Below, piece after piece: positions 8,557 through 9,816 of a stretch of DNA of 9,816 nt. Source of the DNA: JBFLVQ01 sp040758525 (lineage in GTDB: Bacteria > Acidobacteriota > Blastocatellia > Chloracidobacteriales > JADJPF01); NCBI GenBank assembly GCA_040758525.1, contig JBFLVQ010000349.1:1-9816 (forward strand), read 5' to 3'. Numbering within the stretch: the stretch's first letter is position 1; each line of letters begins with the position of its first letter. Position numbers and translations under genes: made by a program. The notes beneath the pieces were generated by a model that worked only from the letters and a program-made list of their open reading frames with translations, had not been told where the DNA came from and made no database searches.

Positions 8557-8561
8557 AGAGG
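8557..8561 (+). promoter_or_regulatory. Shine-Dalgarno AGAGG that selects the kinase start
   Basis: AGAGG ends 7 nt before the ATG at 8569, a normal spacing. An alternative in-frame ATG at 8533 would add 12 residues but has only an A-rich, SD-less leader before it. The start at 8569 is therefore preferred. Confidence 0.55.
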
Positions 8562-8568
8562 CAGGATC

Positions 8569-9816
8569 ATGGAGCAGTCAGCAAGTTCTAAATCGATTAT
8601 AGGTACCGTCGTAGATAATAAGTATCGTATCGAATCTCTCTTAGGACAGGGAGGAATGGGTAAAGTCTTCCGTGTCAGCCATCAATTTCTAAATAAGATT
8701 TTTGCACTAAAAATAATGGATTTTGGCAGTGCTGGTCAGCATAGTAATCGGCTCAGCCGTTTTCGCCGTGAAGCCGAAGCACTAGCTCGTATCAACCATC
8801 CCAATGTAGTAATGGTCACCGATTATGGTGTGATGTTGGATGATGTTCCCTACATTGTTATGGAATACATTGAAGGAATTACGCTACGACGCTTGTTAGA
8901 TAATCAATTAAAACTTTCTGAGCGTCAGACGATCCATATTGCCAAACAGATTTGTGCCGCACTACACGAAGCGCATCGACGAGGCGTTGTTCACCGTGAC
9001 CTTAAGCCAGAGAATATAATGATCCAACAGTTTGATGATGGCGATATCATGGCACGTGTACTTGATTTTGGTATTGCCAAGCTGATGCAACAGACTGACG
9101 ATAGTCTCACTGGCCCAAACATTCCTGGCACGATCAAATATATGGCGCCAGAACAGATTTTCAATTCGTTAATAGATGTTCGTTCTGATATCTTCTCCTT
9201 ATGTCTGGTAATCTATGAAGCTTTGACTGGAATAGTACCTGGTGCACAACTTGGTAAAGTATCAATGCTGCATGAAGTGCGTGCCGATATCTCACTTCAA
9301 CTCAGCGGCCTTGTCAATCGTGGACTGGCTATATTCCCAGATGATCGACCCAAAAGTGTGCTGGAGTTAAAGCGTGAACTAGAAAATCTTGAATTTAGTG
9401 GACAGTCACCACTGGACAAAGTCATTACCGAAACTGATGTCTTTGCCGAGACTACTAATAAGCAAGGAGAGACCAGCAAAGAGAGTTCTTTTAGCCTAGA
9501 ACATCTCTATAACTTATCACCTTTTGTCTTTGATATTGAGGAGGATGCAGTACCCGATCAGATAGAGAAAGTGCCCTCAGAGGTGGCCACACCAGTTGTA
9601 GTAGCGGTCAGTGCACAGAGCAATGATAGTGTTGAAGTGACTGACGAAACACTACGAGAAGCGATCTCCGATTTTGATCTCTTCCTTTCTGGTAAACGCG
9701 CACCCGCACTGGTAGGACAGTCTCTTGCTACTGTGATTCGTTTGCCTATACCGCGTGTAGTAAAAATTGTTATGAGTTGGGCAAAACGTAGAAGTGGTCT
9801 ACCATTGATTGATGCT
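8569..9816 (+). CDS. Hanks-type (PknB-like) Ser/Thr protein kinase, 3'-truncated
   Basis: There are 416 codons visible and the frame is still open at the right edge. Residues about 19-273 form a complete kinase domain that transfers the ATP gamma-phosphate to Ser/Thr of target proteins. Visible motifs: glycine-rich loop GQGGMG (26-31), ATP-anchoring Lys48 in ALK, helix-C Glu68 in RFRREAEAL, hinge MEYIEG (98-103), catalytic loop HRDLKPEN (142-149) with Asp144, DFG at 166-168, APE at 193-195, helix-F Asp207 in RSDIFSL, and the late conserved Arg260 in PDDRP. No key residue is missing, so it should be active. HRD marks it as an RD kinase, and the activation loop has several candidate autophosphorylation sites (Thr176, Ser179, Thr181, Thr188). 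Residues 274 to about 385 are an acidic, low-complexity linker; the last residues become basic (VKIVMSWAKRRSG) and the rest, including any membrane or sensor domain, is outside the window. It lies 169 nt after gene 3, perhaps with its own promoter. Its substrates are unknown. Confidence 0.95.
   Translation, partial: MEQSASSKSIIGTVVDNKYRIESLLGQGGMGKVFRVSHQFLNKIFALKIMDFGSAGQHSNRLSRFRREAEALARINHPNVVMVTDYGVMLDDVPYIVMEYIEGITLRRLLDNQLKLSERQTIHIAKQICAALHEAHRRGVVHRDLKPENIMIQQFDDGDIMARVLDFGIAKLMQQTDDSLTGPNIPGTIKYMAPEQIFNSLIDVRSDIFSLCLVIYEALTGIVPGAQLGKVSMLHEVRADISLQLSGLVNRGLAIFPDDRPKSVLELKRELENLEFSGQSPLDKVITETDVFAETTNKQGETSKESSFSLEHLYNLSPFVFDIEEDAVPDQIEKVPSEVATPVVVAVSAQSNDSVEVTDETLREAISDFDLFLSGKRAPALVGQSLATVIRLPIPRVVKIVMSWAKRRSGLPLIDA

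Larger units (their letters stand above)
8400..8568 (+). other. Intergenic gap between gene 3 and the kinase
   Basis: This 169-nt AT-rich stretch is the only sizeable non-coding DNA in the window. It contains a candidate promoter (8445-8473), an 11-nt perfect palindrome TATTGACAATA (8443-8453) overlapping the -35 element, and a 13-nt imperfect palindrome CTAAACGGTTAAG (8494-8506, 5 of 6 pairs), which could be an operator. Both palindromes are short enough to be chance. I see no GC-rich hairpin followed by a T-run, so there is no evidence that transcription of the upstream cluster stops here; read-through into the kinase is possible. Confidence 0.6.

Noticed and set aside
1..9816. CRISPR arrays, tRNA or rRNA genes, insertion sequences
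   Set aside because: No direct repeat series, cloverleaf-like segment, transposase or terminal inverted repeats were seen; nearly the whole window is coding.

Overview
The window carries four co-directional genes on the + strand and almost no non-coding DNA. The first is cut by the left edge and the fourth by the right edge. Base composition is moderately AT-rich (about 40-45% G+C, judged by eye). The Hanks-type Ser/Thr kinase and the Shine-Dalgarno spacing show a bacterium. I cannot place the phylum: the kinase resembles those of bacteria rich in such kinases (Acidobacteriota, Myxococcota, some Proteobacteria, Chloroflexota), but nothing here is diagnostic.

Positions 2-8399 hold a tightly packed three-gene cluster. 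Gene 1 (at least 681 codons, 5' end outside the window), gene 2 (1534 aa) and gene 3 (574 aa) are separated by only 17 and 5 nt, so they are almost certainly co-transcribed. None has an enzyme signature I recognise. From memory, all three look like large, soluble, uncharacterised bacterial proteins that recur together in distant phyla. They are recognisable by blocks such as YPTDQRGTYFRQFWD (gene 1), LPVRLETRF, RVYPDDLHVDTHE and RIGRQPYGILP (gene 2), and DPLWLLARQWQLGEF (gene 3). The proteins lack signal peptides and convincing membrane segments and are probably cytoplasmic or part of a large assembly. A link to phage-tail-like or extracellular contractile injection systems is a hypothesis only, because no sheath, tube or baseplate gene lies in the window.

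Positions 8400-8568 form the only sizeable intergenic gap. It has a consensus -35 hexamer with a weak -10 and two short palindromes, but no convincing terminator hairpin.

Positions 8569-9816 hold a Ser/Thr protein kinase with a full set of catalytic motifs, followed by an acidic linker that runs off the right edge. It may have its own promoter. Its position raises the possibility that phosphorylation controls the upstream cluster, but this is not shown.

The most notable non-coding-type signal is a 17-bp-arm inverted repeat (one mismatch, 33-nt loop) inside gene 2 at 4633-4699.
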